A stretch of 19,942 nt of DNA, from the NCBI GenBank assembly GCA_014383605.1, contig JACNHM010000293.1, positions 1-19,942 of the forward strand, in the 5' to 3' direction. Position numbers and translations under genes: made by a program. Shown in pieces: positions 7,608 through 15,628 of the stretch. Each line of letters begins with the position of its first letter. Position 1 is the stretch's first letter. The notes under the pieces were generated by a model. It ran no database searches. It was not told the origin of the DNA and worked only from the letters and a program-made list of their open reading frames with translations. This stretch comes from Chloroflexota bacterium. GTDB taxonomy: Bacteria > Chloroflexota > Anaerolineae > UBA3071.

Positions 7608-8425
7608 CCAGTTCCCTCTTGCTGCAACAGAACCGCCAGCCGCTGTGGAAAGTCGGTGAATATGCCGGCCGCTCCGGCGGCAATGAATCGCTTCATGTCC
7701 TCTTCCTCGTTGACCACCCAGGGGATCACATGAATGCCCAGTTCCTTCAGGGCGCCGATTCGCCCTTCGTCTATCAAGGTGTAACGTGGGTTATAGGTTC
7801 TGAACTCCAGATGGTCCCATTCCAGCGGCTCCGTGTTCCAATAGCCGACCAGGGCTTGCAGCTTGATTCGGGGGTTGTGTGCTCGAACCTGGCGTAGCCA
7901 GTCGTGGTTGAAAGAGGAGACGATAGCGCAGTCCCCCATGTCCAGTGCGTCAATCAGAGCCAACACATGCTCCACCACCGGGAAATGCTCCATGGGCGGT
8001 GGTAGCCGCTTCAACTCTACGTTGGCGCACCAGTTCTGCTCTTTGCTGAATATCAGCGCCTCTCTCAGGGTAGGGATGGGCTCGCCTGGATAGGCTGCCA
8101 GTTCAGCCTCGGTCACCGCGCCGGCAGCGATCTGGCCGAAGGGATCGCTTTCCACGAACCAGGAGCCGGCGTCCAGTCTTCGCAACTCGTCCAGGGTGAA
8201 GGTGGTGAACGTCCAGGGCGCACGGTCGGGGAAAACCTGTTGGGCATTGGTGGTGCGGGCCAACGAGTCGTCGTGGAAGACGATGAGCTTACCGTCGGCG
8301 GTCACGGCAACGTCCAGTTCCCACATATCGGCGCCGACTTCCATGCCTTTGCGCGCCGCGGCGATGGTGTTTTCGGGAGCCAGGCTGCGCGCGCCGCGAT
8401 GAGCGATGTTGAGTACGTTTCGCAT
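7604..8425 (-). CDS. ugpQ: Glycerophosphodiester phosphodiesterase, cytosolic (UgpQ-like)
   Basis: A 273-residue GDPD without a signal peptide. The catalytic signature is complete: H9-R10 in AHRG, E18-N19 in APENT, E36 and D38 in WELDV, H51 in FHDD, and a later NVELK glutamate. The enzyme hydrolyses glycerophosphodiesters (from deacylated phospholipids) to glycerol-3-phosphate and an alcohol with a divalent metal. The GDPD insertion containing DPFGQIAAGAV is shared almost word for word with the lipoprotein paralogue at 8551-9504, so the pair arose by duplication. The ribosome-binding site is weak (AAGAAGAA). The ugp transporter genes lie upstream, as in the enterobacterial ugpBAECQ arrangement, which supports the symbol. 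It overlaps the following isomerase-like gene by four bases. Confidence 0.92.
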   Translation of the reverse strand: MRNVLNIAHRGARSLAPENTIAAARKGMEVGADMWELDVAVTADGKLIVFHDDSLARTTNAQQVFPDRAPWTFTTFTLDELRRLDAGSWFVESDPFGQIAAGAVTEAELAAYPGEPIPTLREALIFSKEQNWCANVELKRLPPPMEHFPVVEHVLALIDALDMGDCAIVSSFNHDWLRQVRAHNPRIKLQALVGYWNTEPLEWDHLEFRTYNPRYTLIDEGRIGALKELGIHVIPWVVNEEEDMKRFIAAGAAGIFTDFPQRLAVLLQQEGTG

Positions 8426-8471
8426 GTGTTGTTTCTTCTTGGCCTGCTGAAGTCTGTCCGGTGCGCGCAGC

Positions 8472-8531
8472 CGCCCCCGATGGCTGGCTGCATCCGCTGT
8501 TCGGTGCTGGCGGCAGCAGCCAGCGGGGGCG
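8472..8531. repeat. Long GC-rich hairpin between the two GDPD genes
   Basis: CGCCCCCG at 8472-8479 and the GGCTG..CTGC block that follows pair with GCAGCAGCCAGCGGGGGCG ending at 8531. The stem is about 19 pairs with one mismatch and one bulge, closing a loop of about 20 bases. It lies in the 125-base gap after the lipoprotein GDPD stop. No U-tract follows on the minus strand. It could act as an mRNA-stabilising 3' structure or a processing site. Confidence 0.65.
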
Positions 8532-8550
8532 AGCGTACATGCGCACAGGT

Positions 8551-9504
8551 TTACTGTTCGGAGAGCATCTCCACCAGCCGTTGCGGGTAGTCGGTGATGA
8601 TGCCACTCACGCCGGCATTGATCAGCGCCCGCATGGTCTGCTCGTCGTTGACCGTCCAGACGTTGAGCGCGATGCCCCGTTGGCTCAGATCGGCCAGATC
8701 GCCGACGCTCCAGGCTTGCGCCTTAGGGTTGCAGCCGTCAATGCCGGTCTGGTTCAGATAGGCGGGCAGGTCACGGATGTGCTTGCTGCTCACGGCTTGG
8801 GTCGTGGGATGAAAGGCCGCTTGCTCCACGAGCGCCAGGTAATCGTGCTCGAAGGAGGAGATCACGGCCGAGTCCCCCAGGCCCAGTTCCTCGATCAGGG
8901 CCACGGTCTTCTCGACCAGAACCCGCCCGTCCTGTGCTGTGGGCTGACGCTTCAGTTCCACGTTCACCCGCCAGCCCTGTTCGAGAGTCCATTCCAAGGC
9001 CCGGCGCAGCGACGGAGCCTGCTCGCCCACGTAGGAACGCTGATCCGCCTCGGATACGGCCCCGGCAGCGATCTGGCCGAAGGGGTCTTCTTCGTTGAAC
9101 CAGGAACCGCAATCCAGGTTCTGGACCTCGGTCAGGGTGAACTGTCCCACCGGCTGCCGTTGTCGCTGTGGAAAGACCTCCTCGACATTGCAGGTGCGCC
9201 GCAAGGTGTCGTCGTGCATGACCACCGGCTCCTTGTCGGCGGTCAAGGTGACGTCCAACTCCCAGAGATCGGCGCCGGCGGCCCACGCCTGGCGGGCAGC
9301 GGCCAGCGTGTTTTCGGGCGCTAGCGAGCGCGCCCCGCGATGGGCGATCACCAATGGCCGGGATGGAGCGGCGCCGGGAACGGCCGCTGTCGCCGCCTCC
9401 TTGCTGACGGACGCAGGCTGCCGTGCTACGCAGCCCGTTCCCCATCCTATCAGGAATAGCAGAACAACGAACAGCCACCCGATCCGGCGCTTGCCCGACA
9501 TCAT
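8551..9504 (-). CDS. Glycerophosphodiester phosphodiesterase, predicted lipoprotein
   Basis: A 317-residue GDPD with an export signal: basic MMSGKRR, a hydrophobic stretch at about 8-21, and C25 in GTGC as the likely lipidation site, followed by an Ala/Pro-rich spacer. The GDPD signature follows: H55-R56, E64-N65, a WELDV pair and MHDD. It is therefore expected outside the membrane, releasing glycerol-3-phosphate from external glycerophosphodiesters for the Ugp transporter. The open frame extends back to 9825 but would overlap the ugpE gene by almost 300 bases; the signal peptide and AGAAGGG six bases before the ATG at 9504 place the start there. The lipobox is not perfect (Gly at -3), so a simple membrane anchor is possible. 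It is the extracytoplasmic twin of the gene at 7604-8425. Confidence 0.88.
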   Translation of the reverse strand: MMSGKRRIGWLFVVLLFLIGWGTGCVARQPASVSKEAATAAVPGAAPSRPLVIAHRGARSLAPENTLAAARQAWAAGADLWELDVTLTADKEPVVMHDDTLRRTCNVEEVFPQRQRQPVGQFTLTEVQNLDCGSWFNEEDPFGQIAAGAVSEADQRSYVGEQAPSLRRALEWTLEQGWRVNVELKRQPTAQDGRVLVEKTVALIEELGLGDSAVISSFEHDYLALVEQAAFHPTTQAVSSKHIRDLPAYLNQTGIDGCNPKAQAWSVGDLADLSQRGIALNVWTVNDEQTMRALINAGVSGIITDYPQRLVEMLSEQ

Positions 9505-9542
9505 TTCGTGCCCTTCTGTGGCCTTCTCGCGCCTTTCGTGTT

Positions 9543-10367
9543 CTATTTCTCCTGCCCCAGCGCAAATCCACGCGTGAATTGCTCGTGCAACAAGATGAAC
9601 ACGATCAGCGGGGGCAGCATAGCCAGAACCGCCCCGGCCATGACCACGCCCCAGTTGGTCGTGTCCTGTTGGGCGGTCATGCCCCTTAGACCCACTTGCA
9701 CCACCTGCCGGGCGTTTTGCCGGATGATGACCAGGGGCCAGATGTACTGGTTCCACATGTAGATGAACTGGATCAGGGCCAGGGCGCCGATAGTGTTCCA
9801 TGAGATGGGCACCAGGATGCTCCACAGGAAGCGCAACGGCCCGGCGCCGTCCACTCTGGCCGCATCCACCATGTCCGCCGGAATGCTGGAAAAGTGCTGG
9901 CGGAACAGGAAGACGCCGGTGGCACTGGCCAGGAAGGGCACGGTCAGCGCGGCGTAGTTGTTGCCCCAGCCCAGGTCGGAGACCAGATTGAACAGGGCGA
10001 TGATCATGATCTCGGTGGGCATCATCAGCGTGAACAGGACGAAGTAAAAGACAAGGTTCTTGAGCGGGAAGTCAAAGTATACCAGGCTCAGACCGGATAG
10101 CATGGAAAAGACGGTCTTGGCGATCATCACGATGGCGGCGATGATCAGGCTGTTTTTCATGTACAGGCCCAGGCTGAAGGTTCTCCACGCCGTGCGATAG
10201 TTGTCCAACAAAGCTGTGCCTGGCCCCAAGATGGGAGGATAGTGAAAGACCTGGGCGCGGGTCTGCGTGGACTTCGATACGGCAAAGAGCACCGGCGATA
10301 GCACGAGAAGGCAGACAATGATCAACACAACGTGGGTCAAGATGTCCTGGCGAAGTTTTCGACTCAT
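9543..10367 (-). CDS. ugpE: Carbohydrate ABC transporter permease, UgpE/MalG type
   Basis: A 274-residue inner-membrane permease of the CUT1 family with about six hydrophobic segments, the first at roughly residues 10-30. The cytoplasmic EAA loop (MVDAARVDGAGPLRFLW, about residues 163-183) would contact the transport ATPase. GGAGG lies six bases before the ATG. The gene begins two bases after the ugpA stop codon, so the two permeases are made together, as expected for a heterodimeric channel. The identity as a glycerol-3-phosphate/glycerophosphodiester permease rests mainly on its neighbours (UgpA-like permease, UgpB-like binding protein, GDPDs, GlpK). No ATPase gene (UgpC/MsiK type) is present, so the energising subunit is presumably shared and encoded elsewhere. 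Confidence 0.88.
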   Translation of the reverse strand: MSRKLRQDILTHVVLIIVCLLVLSPVLFAVSKSTQTRAQVFHYPPILGPGTALLDNYRTAWRTFSLGLYMKNSLIIAAIVMIAKTVFSMLSGLSLVYFDFPLKNLVFYFVLFTLMMPTEIMIIALFNLVSDLGWGNNYAALTVPFLASATGVFLFRQHFSSIPADMVDAARVDGAGPLRFLWSILVPISWNTIGALALIQFIYMWNQYIWPLVIIRQNARQVVQVGLRGMTAQQDTTNWGVVMAGAVLAMLPPLIVFILLHEQFTRGFALGQEK

Positions 10368-10369
10368 CG

Positions 10370-11257
10370 TTAGCCTCCGTAATGTACGCGCCGCCCGCTG
10401 GTGCGGAACTGGATCACTGTCAGGATGACCACGGCTGCGAACAGAATGACCGACTGCGCTGCGGCCAGGCCGGTCTTGTAGTACTCAAAGCCATCGCGGT
10501 ACAGGTTGTAGATCATCACGTTGGTGGCGTTCAACGGCCCGCCCTTGGTCACCAGGTCAATCATGCCGAAGAGATCGAAGAAGGAATAGGTGATGTTGGT
10601 GATCAAGAGAAAGAAGGTCATGGGGGAAAGCAGCGCAAAGGTTACCGACCAGAAGCGTTTCCAGCCGCCTGCGCCGTCCATGGAGGCTGCTTCCAGCACT
10701 TCTGGGTTCAGATTCTGCAAGCCTGCCAGGTAAAAGACCACGTTGTAGCCCAGGTTCTTCCAGATGCTGGCCATGATGATCAGGAGCACCGCCAGGCGGG
10801 GATTGCCCAGCCAGTTCAACTCGGTGCCTGTGATGCGGTACATCAAGTAGTTGACCGCGCCAAAGCCGGGGGAGAACATGAAGAGCCAGATCACGCCGGC
10901 CACCGCCGGTGAGAGGGCGTAGGGCCAGATGAGCAAAATACGGTAGATCGAAGCCCCGCGGATGTCCCGATTGGCCAGCGTGGCAATGGCCAGCGAGAGA
11001 CCCAGGCCACCGATGACGACGACCGCTGTGATCACGGCGGTGACCTGCAAGGTGTGCAGGTAGCCGGCATCCTGGAAGAGGTCCACGAAGTTTTCCAGGC
11101 CGGTGAACGTCTTCTTCAGCCCCAGAAAGGCGACCCGGTAGGTGGACAGGCGAAAGGTCTGAACAACGGGGTAGTACAGAAAGATCGCCAGGATGAGCAG
11201 GGTTGGAAATAGGAATATCCAGGGAAGCAGTTTGCCTTTGAACCTTGCTTGCTGCAT
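10370..11257 (-). CDS. ugpA: Carbohydrate ABC transporter permease, UgpA/MalF type
   Basis: A 295-residue CUT1 permease with about six membrane segments, the first around residues 12-32 (IFLFPTLLILAIF). The EAA loop (EVLEAASMDGAGGWKRFW) is at about 186-206. KNLGYNVVFYLAGLQ and DLVTKGGPLNATNVMIYNLY resemble the corresponding parts of E. coli UgpA, which supports the G3P assignment more specifically than the family alone. AAAGGAG lies five bases before the ATG. Between this gene and ugpB are 206 bases carrying two strong structures (11273-11321 and 11374-11464). These could lower permease expression relative to the binding protein, as intercistronic elements do in maltose-type operons. Confidence 0.9.
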   Translation of the reverse strand: MQQARFKGKLLPWIFLFPTLLILAIFLYYPVVQTFRLSTYRVAFLGLKKTFTGLENFVDLFQDAGYLHTLQVTAVITAVVVIGGLGLSLAIATLANRDIRGASIYRILLIWPYALSPAVAGVIWLFMFSPGFGAVNYLMYRITGTELNWLGNPRLAVLLIIMASIWKNLGYNVVFYLAGLQNLNPEVLEAASMDGAGGWKRFWSVTFALLSPMTFFLLITNITYSFFDLFGMIDLVTKGGPLNATNVMIYNLYRDGFEYYKTGLAAAQSVILFAAVVILTVIQFRTSGRRVHYGG

Positions 11258-11272
11258 GGTTGCTCCTTTCCC

Positions 11273-11321
11273 AAAAAGTGAGATCGGGCGACCGGCTGCC
11301 TGAGCCAGGTCACCCGATCTC
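11273..11321 (-). terminator. Terminator-like hairpin (possible attenuator) just before ugpA
   Basis: GAGATCGGG (11280-11288) and GACC (11290-11293) pair with GGTC (11308-11311) and CCCGATCTC (11313-11321), with one mismatch. An inner GGCT/AGCC extends the stem beyond a bulged A. On the minus-strand transcript the hairpin is followed after two bases by five U (from AAAAA at 11273-11277), and the ugpA ribosome-binding site starts immediately after. This is an intrinsic-terminator layout inside an operon, suggesting partial termination after ugpB. The short U-tract makes it leaky at best. Confidence 0.65.
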
Positions 11322-11373
11322 TTTCAGCAGACTCCGAGAAAGCTATGAACCTCTCGGTCAGGCAAGTGGGTTT

Positions 11374-11464
11374 AGAACTTATCCGAAAGACCGCTCAAGG
11401 CGGACCCTAGTCCGCCGCTGGAGTAAGGTCCAGCGGGAGCGACGAGACATTTCGGATAGGCTCT
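11374..11464 (-). repeat. Branched stem-loop element abutting the ugpB stop codon
   Basis: An outer stem TATCCGAAA (11380-11388) / TTTCGGATA (11450-11458), extended by weaker pairs outward to 11374/11464, encloses CGCTC (11392-11396) / GAGCG (11437-11441). Inside are two perfect hairpins: GGCGGAC (11399-11405) / GTCCGCC (11410-11416), and GCTGGA (11417-11422) / TCCAGC (11429-11434). The fold is a three-way junction that starts at the ugpB stop codon. It may be a mobile palindromic (MITE/REP-like) repeat or an mRNA-stabilising 3' element. Confidence 0.7.
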
Positions 11465-12891
11465 TACTCCACCGACTTGTTGTAGTCCTGGATGGCCTTG
11501 TCGGCTTCGACCTTGGCCGCTTCCAGGGCCTCGTCCACGGTGGCTACGCCGGCGATCACTTTCTCCACCGCCTGCTCGACGATGGTGCGCACCTCGGGGA
11601 AGGCGCCGATCAGCGCGCCCTGGGTGGCGCGTACGGGCTTGGTCTCCAGCAATTGGTCGAAGGCCTTGGTGTAGGCCGGATTCAGCTCGAACCAGTTCTC
11701 CACCTCCAACACGTCCACGGCCGACTTGCGGATGGGGAAGTAGCCGGTGGCCTTGTGCCAGCGGATGGCGTTCTCGGTGTTAGTGAACCAGATGACGAAG
11801 TCCTTGGCCGCTTGCATTTCCTCGTCGGTATGTCCGCCAGTCATCCAGATGCTGGCCCCGCCCACGACGACGCCCACGCGCTCGCTGCTGGCCGGGTAGG
11901 GCAGGTAGGAGGTGCCCAGCTCAAAGCCATTGGCCTTGGCGTCGTTCTGGCGCTGCACCACGTCACTGGTGGAGGTGATCTCCATGGCCGCCTGGCCGGA
12001 GACAAAGATGGCATCGGAGCCATCCCAGTCTTCCAGCTTGCCGCTGTAGGCGTAGTAGCCCTTGTCGGACATCTCTTTCCACCAGTTCACGATGGTCTTG
12101 GCCGCGTCGCCGGTGAGATAGACTTCGGTGGCGCGGGCGTCTCGGCCGTTGCCATTGTTAGCCAGCTCGGCGCCCATGTTGGCCATCCACTGCTCAAAGA
12201 ACCAGCCGTGGAGCGGCCAGGAGATGCAGTTCTTGGCCGTTCCGCTGGAGACGATCTTGTCACAAGCGTCCAGCATTTCCTCGAAGGTCTCGGGCGGTTT
12301 CTCGGGATCCAGCCCGGCGGCGCGGAACATGTCCTTGTTGTAGTACAGGATGGGGTTGGACGAGTTCCAGGGCATAGAGTTGAACTTGCCGCCAATGCGG
12401 TAGTAGTTGGCCACCCCTTCGATGTAGTCATCCGGCTGGAACTCCGGGCCGATGACGTAATCCTCGATGGGCACGAAGATGCCGGAGTCGAGGGCCAACT
12501 GCGAGCCGATCTCGAAGATCTGGACGAGGTGGGGGGCGTTCTTCTGCTGCGCGGCCAGGACGGCGGCGTTCAGCGTGTCGCGGTAGGATCCTTTGAACTC
12601 TACGCGAACGTAGGTGCCCGGATGGGTGTAGTTGTAGTCGGCCACCATGCGCTCGATGAGCAGCTGGCGCCCGCCGCCAAAGGCGTGCCAGAAGTCAATG
12701 ACGGTCGCTCCTTCGGGGATGTCTTGCCGGGGGGCCGTTTCCACGACTCGGGTCACCTCGACGATGCGCGTGACCTCGACTTCCTTCACTTCGCCGGACG
12801 GCGCTGGCGCCGATGGCACGGCACAGGCCGATACGATCATCATCACGGCTGCGACCAGCGAGACCAGCGCGAAAAGCTTGCGTGCTTTCAT
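11464..12891 (-). CDS. ugpB: ABC transporter substrate-binding lipoprotein, UgpB-like
   Basis: A 475-residue extracytoplasmic solute-binding protein. The signal peptide ends in the lipobox VSAC with C23 as the lipidated residue. A charged VEVTR-type repeat linker (about residues 36-55) follows, then the binding domain beginning DFWHAFGGG. Several stretches match E. coli UgpB in pattern: the FKGSYRDTLNA region, APHLVQIFEIG, MPWNSSNPILYYNKDMF followed by AGLDPEKPPETF, and IRWHKATGYFPIRKSAV. These UgpB-specific similarities make glycerol-3-phosphate or glycerophosphodiesters the likely ligand rather than a generic sugar. AAGGAGA precedes the ATG. It is the first gene of the transporter operon, 192 bases after the DeoR-type regulator. 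That leader holds a perfect palindrome (12937-12955), a candidate operator. Confidence 0.92.
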   Translation of the reverse strand: MKARKLFALVSLVAAVMMIVSACAVPSAPAPSGEVKEVEVTRIVEVTRVVETAPRQDIPEGATVIDFWHAFGGGRQLLIERMVADYNYTHPGTYVRVEFKGSYRDTLNAAVLAAQQKNAPHLVQIFEIGSQLALDSGIFVPIEDYVIGPEFQPDDYIEGVANYYRIGGKFNSMPWNSSNPILYYNKDMFRAAGLDPEKPPETFEEMLDACDKIVSSGTAKNCISWPLHGWFFEQWMANMGAELANNGNGRDARATEVYLTGDAAKTIVNWWKEMSDKGYYAYSGKLEDWDGSDAIFVSGQAAMEITSTSDVVQRQNDAKANGFELGTSYLPYPASSERVGVVVGGASIWMTGGHTDEEMQAAKDFVIWFTNTENAIRWHKATGYFPIRKSAVDVLEVENWFELNPAYTKAFDQLLETKPVRATQGALIGAFPEVRTIVEQAVEKVIAGVATVDEALEAAKVEADKAIQDYNKSVE

Positions 12892-12936
12892 GATTGTGTT
12901 TCTCCTTCCTTGGTTTTGTTTGCTTTAGATGCCGAT

Positions 12937-12979
12937 GTCTCTGAATCTCAGAGACGACCACCCCATTGTGGCCATTGTA
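12937..12979 (-). promoter_or_regulatory. Candidate ugpB operator/leader palindrome with upstream -10-like box
   Basis: GTCTCTGA (12937-12944), ATC and TCAGAGAC (12948-12955) form a perfect 8-3-8 palindrome 46 bases before the ugpB start. On the minus strand TACAAT (12979-12974) lies 18 bases upstream of it and could be a -10 box, but no good -35 is present at the usual distance. The arrangement would put the palindrome just downstream of the transcription start, a common repressor site. It could equally be an mRNA hairpin. The DeoR/GlpR-type regulator next door is the obvious candidate ligand. Confidence 0.45.
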
Positions 12980-13083
12980 GAGAACTTATTTCACGCTATG
13001 GTTCAGTCGCATCACCTCCTCGTGATCATCATCTGAAGTGCTGGGGTGTCTTGGAGGGAGGGTAGTCTTCTCATGGACTGTCG

Positions 13084-13890
13084 CTATCGGGTGAATGGGT
13101 TGATGGAGTCATGAGAGGCGATGGTGATCTTTACCCCTGGCTCCTCCAGGCCGCTTCGATACTCGTCATCGAAACCACCGTCGGTGACCAGAATGTCCAC
13201 CTTTTCCAGAGGAGCGGTGACGAAGTCGGCCACCACGCCCAGCTTGCTGTGATCGGCCACCACGATCACCAGGCCGCGGGTGCGCTCGATGATCAGGCGG
13301 GCCACTTCTGCCTCGTGGAGGATGGGGGTCGTCAATCCATATTTGGCGCTGATGCCGTCCACGCCGATGAAGGCTTTGCTGCCGTAAATCTGCTGCAGGG
13401 ACAGCACGGCCAGCGGGCCTACCAGGGAATTGGACTGAGGACGGAAGGAGCCACCGATGAGCATGAGGTCAACATCGCTATCCTGAACGGCAAGCACAGC
13501 TCCTGCGTTGCTGGTGATGATGCGGATGTTCTTCTTGCCCACCAGATGACGGATCACCTGCAACGTGGTGGAGCCGCTGTTGATCAGCAGTGTATCGCCG
13601 TCTTCTACCAACTGGGCCGCGGCGCGGCCGATCAACTCTTTCTCATCCCGATGGATGCGGTCCTTCTCCATGTACAGCGGTTCCACCCGCATGCGGTGGC
13701 TGTAGATGGCTCCGCCGTGGGTACGTTCCAGAATCCCCTCTTGCTCCAGCACCTCTAAATCGCGGCGGATGGTGATCTCCGAGACCTTCAACCTCTCGCT
13801 CAGATCGGTGACCTTGACTGCACCTTGAGTTCGGAGCAATTCGTGGATTCTTCCCCGCCGCTGGGCGGGGAGAAGGCTCGACGACGCCAA
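13084..13890 (-). CDS. DeoR/GlpR-family transcriptional regulator
   Basis: A 268-residue repressor with an N-terminal DeoR helix-turn-helix (about residues 12-62; VTDLSERLKVSEITIRRDLE) and a C-terminal DeoRC sensor domain containing NSGSTT, GVDGIS and DHSKLG, which binds a phosphorylated sugar-type effector. The start is an unusual TTG at 13890: AAGGAGA is spaced six bases from it, whereas a frame extension to a GTG at 13920 would place this site inside the gene. Position between glpK and ugpB suggests it is a GlpR-like repressor answering to glycerol-3-phosphate, but sugar-phosphate effectors are common in the family, so no symbol is given. It has its own consensus promoter (13978-14006). 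The leader palindrome before ugpB is a plausible target. Confidence 0.9.
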   Translation of the reverse strand: MASSSLLPAQRRGRIHELLRTQGAVKVTDLSERLKVSEITIRRDLEVLEQEGILERTHGGAIYSHRMRVEPLYMEKDRIHRDEKELIGRAAAQLVEDGDTLLINSGSTTLQVIRHLVGKKNIRIITSNAGAVLAVQDSDVDLMLIGGSFRPQSNSLVGPLAVLSLQQIYGSKAFIGVDGISAKYGLTTPILHEAEVARLIIERTRGLVIVVADHSKLGVVADFVTAPLEKVDILVTDGGFDDEYRSGLEEPGVKITIASHDSINPFTR

Positions 13891-13977
13891 GAAGTCTCTC
13901 CTTAAGCAGGACCGCCACACACAAGAATCGTCACTCAGCAGTTTTCGCAGATAGGGGATACTCGTAGAAGCAACTCA

Positions 13978-14006
13978 ATTATACCATGAATGATTGTGGT
14001 TGTCAA
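13978..14006 (-). promoter_or_regulatory. Consensus sigma-70 promoter of the DeoR-type regulator
   Basis: On the minus strand TTGACA (14006-14001), 17 bases and TATAAT (13983-13978) form a perfect consensus promoter, with TGG before the -10 giving an extended -10 as well. An A-rich stretch lies upstream of the -35, resembling an UP element. The predicted start near 13971 leaves a leader of about 80 bases before the TTG codon. Confidence 0.88.
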
Positions 14007-14088
14007 GTATGTTTTTGTTTCTTCGCGGGCCCCTTTTCTTTTCTTTTTGAACGATTCCGCACCATTCACTGCTACTCCCAGACGCGAA

Positions 14089-14112
14089 GCAAGGTGGCCA
14101 AGGCCACCTTGC
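14089..14112 (-). terminator. Perfect 11-bp hairpin after glpK
   Basis: GCAAGGTGGCC (14089-14099), AA, GGCCACCTTGC (14102-14112) form a perfect inverted repeat starting 15 bases after the glpK stop. On the minus-strand transcript it is followed by UUCGCG, not a U-tract. It may end glpK mRNA as a Rho-assisted or stabilising hairpin. The nearly absent loop (the innermost pairs must open) is also compatible with cruciform or protein binding. Confidence 0.55.
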
Positions 14113-14126
14113 GCTCCTTCATTGCC

Positions 14127-15620
<1,494 letters not shown>

Positions 15621-15628
15621 GTTGACCT

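Noticed and set aside
8551..9825. Extended 424-residue form of the lipoprotein GDPD
   Set aside because: The extra N-terminal 107 codons overlap ugpE in another frame; a clear signal peptide and ribosome-binding site mark the start at 9504.
11374..11464. tRNA-like cloverleaf
   Set aside because: The branched fold lacks tRNA hallmarks: no T-loop GTTCRA sequence, no seven-base anticodon loop and no seven-base acceptor with a CCA-ready end.
13011..13020. 3' end of a 16S rRNA gene (ATCACCTCCT)
   Set aside because: Only the ten bases match; the flanking sequence does not continue as 16S rRNA. It reads as a Shine-Dalgarno complement on the opposite strand.
11245..13065. 606-codon plus-strand open frame opposite ugpB
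   Set aside because: Antisense shadow of a recognised gene; low-complexity His/Gly/Val composition and no start signal.
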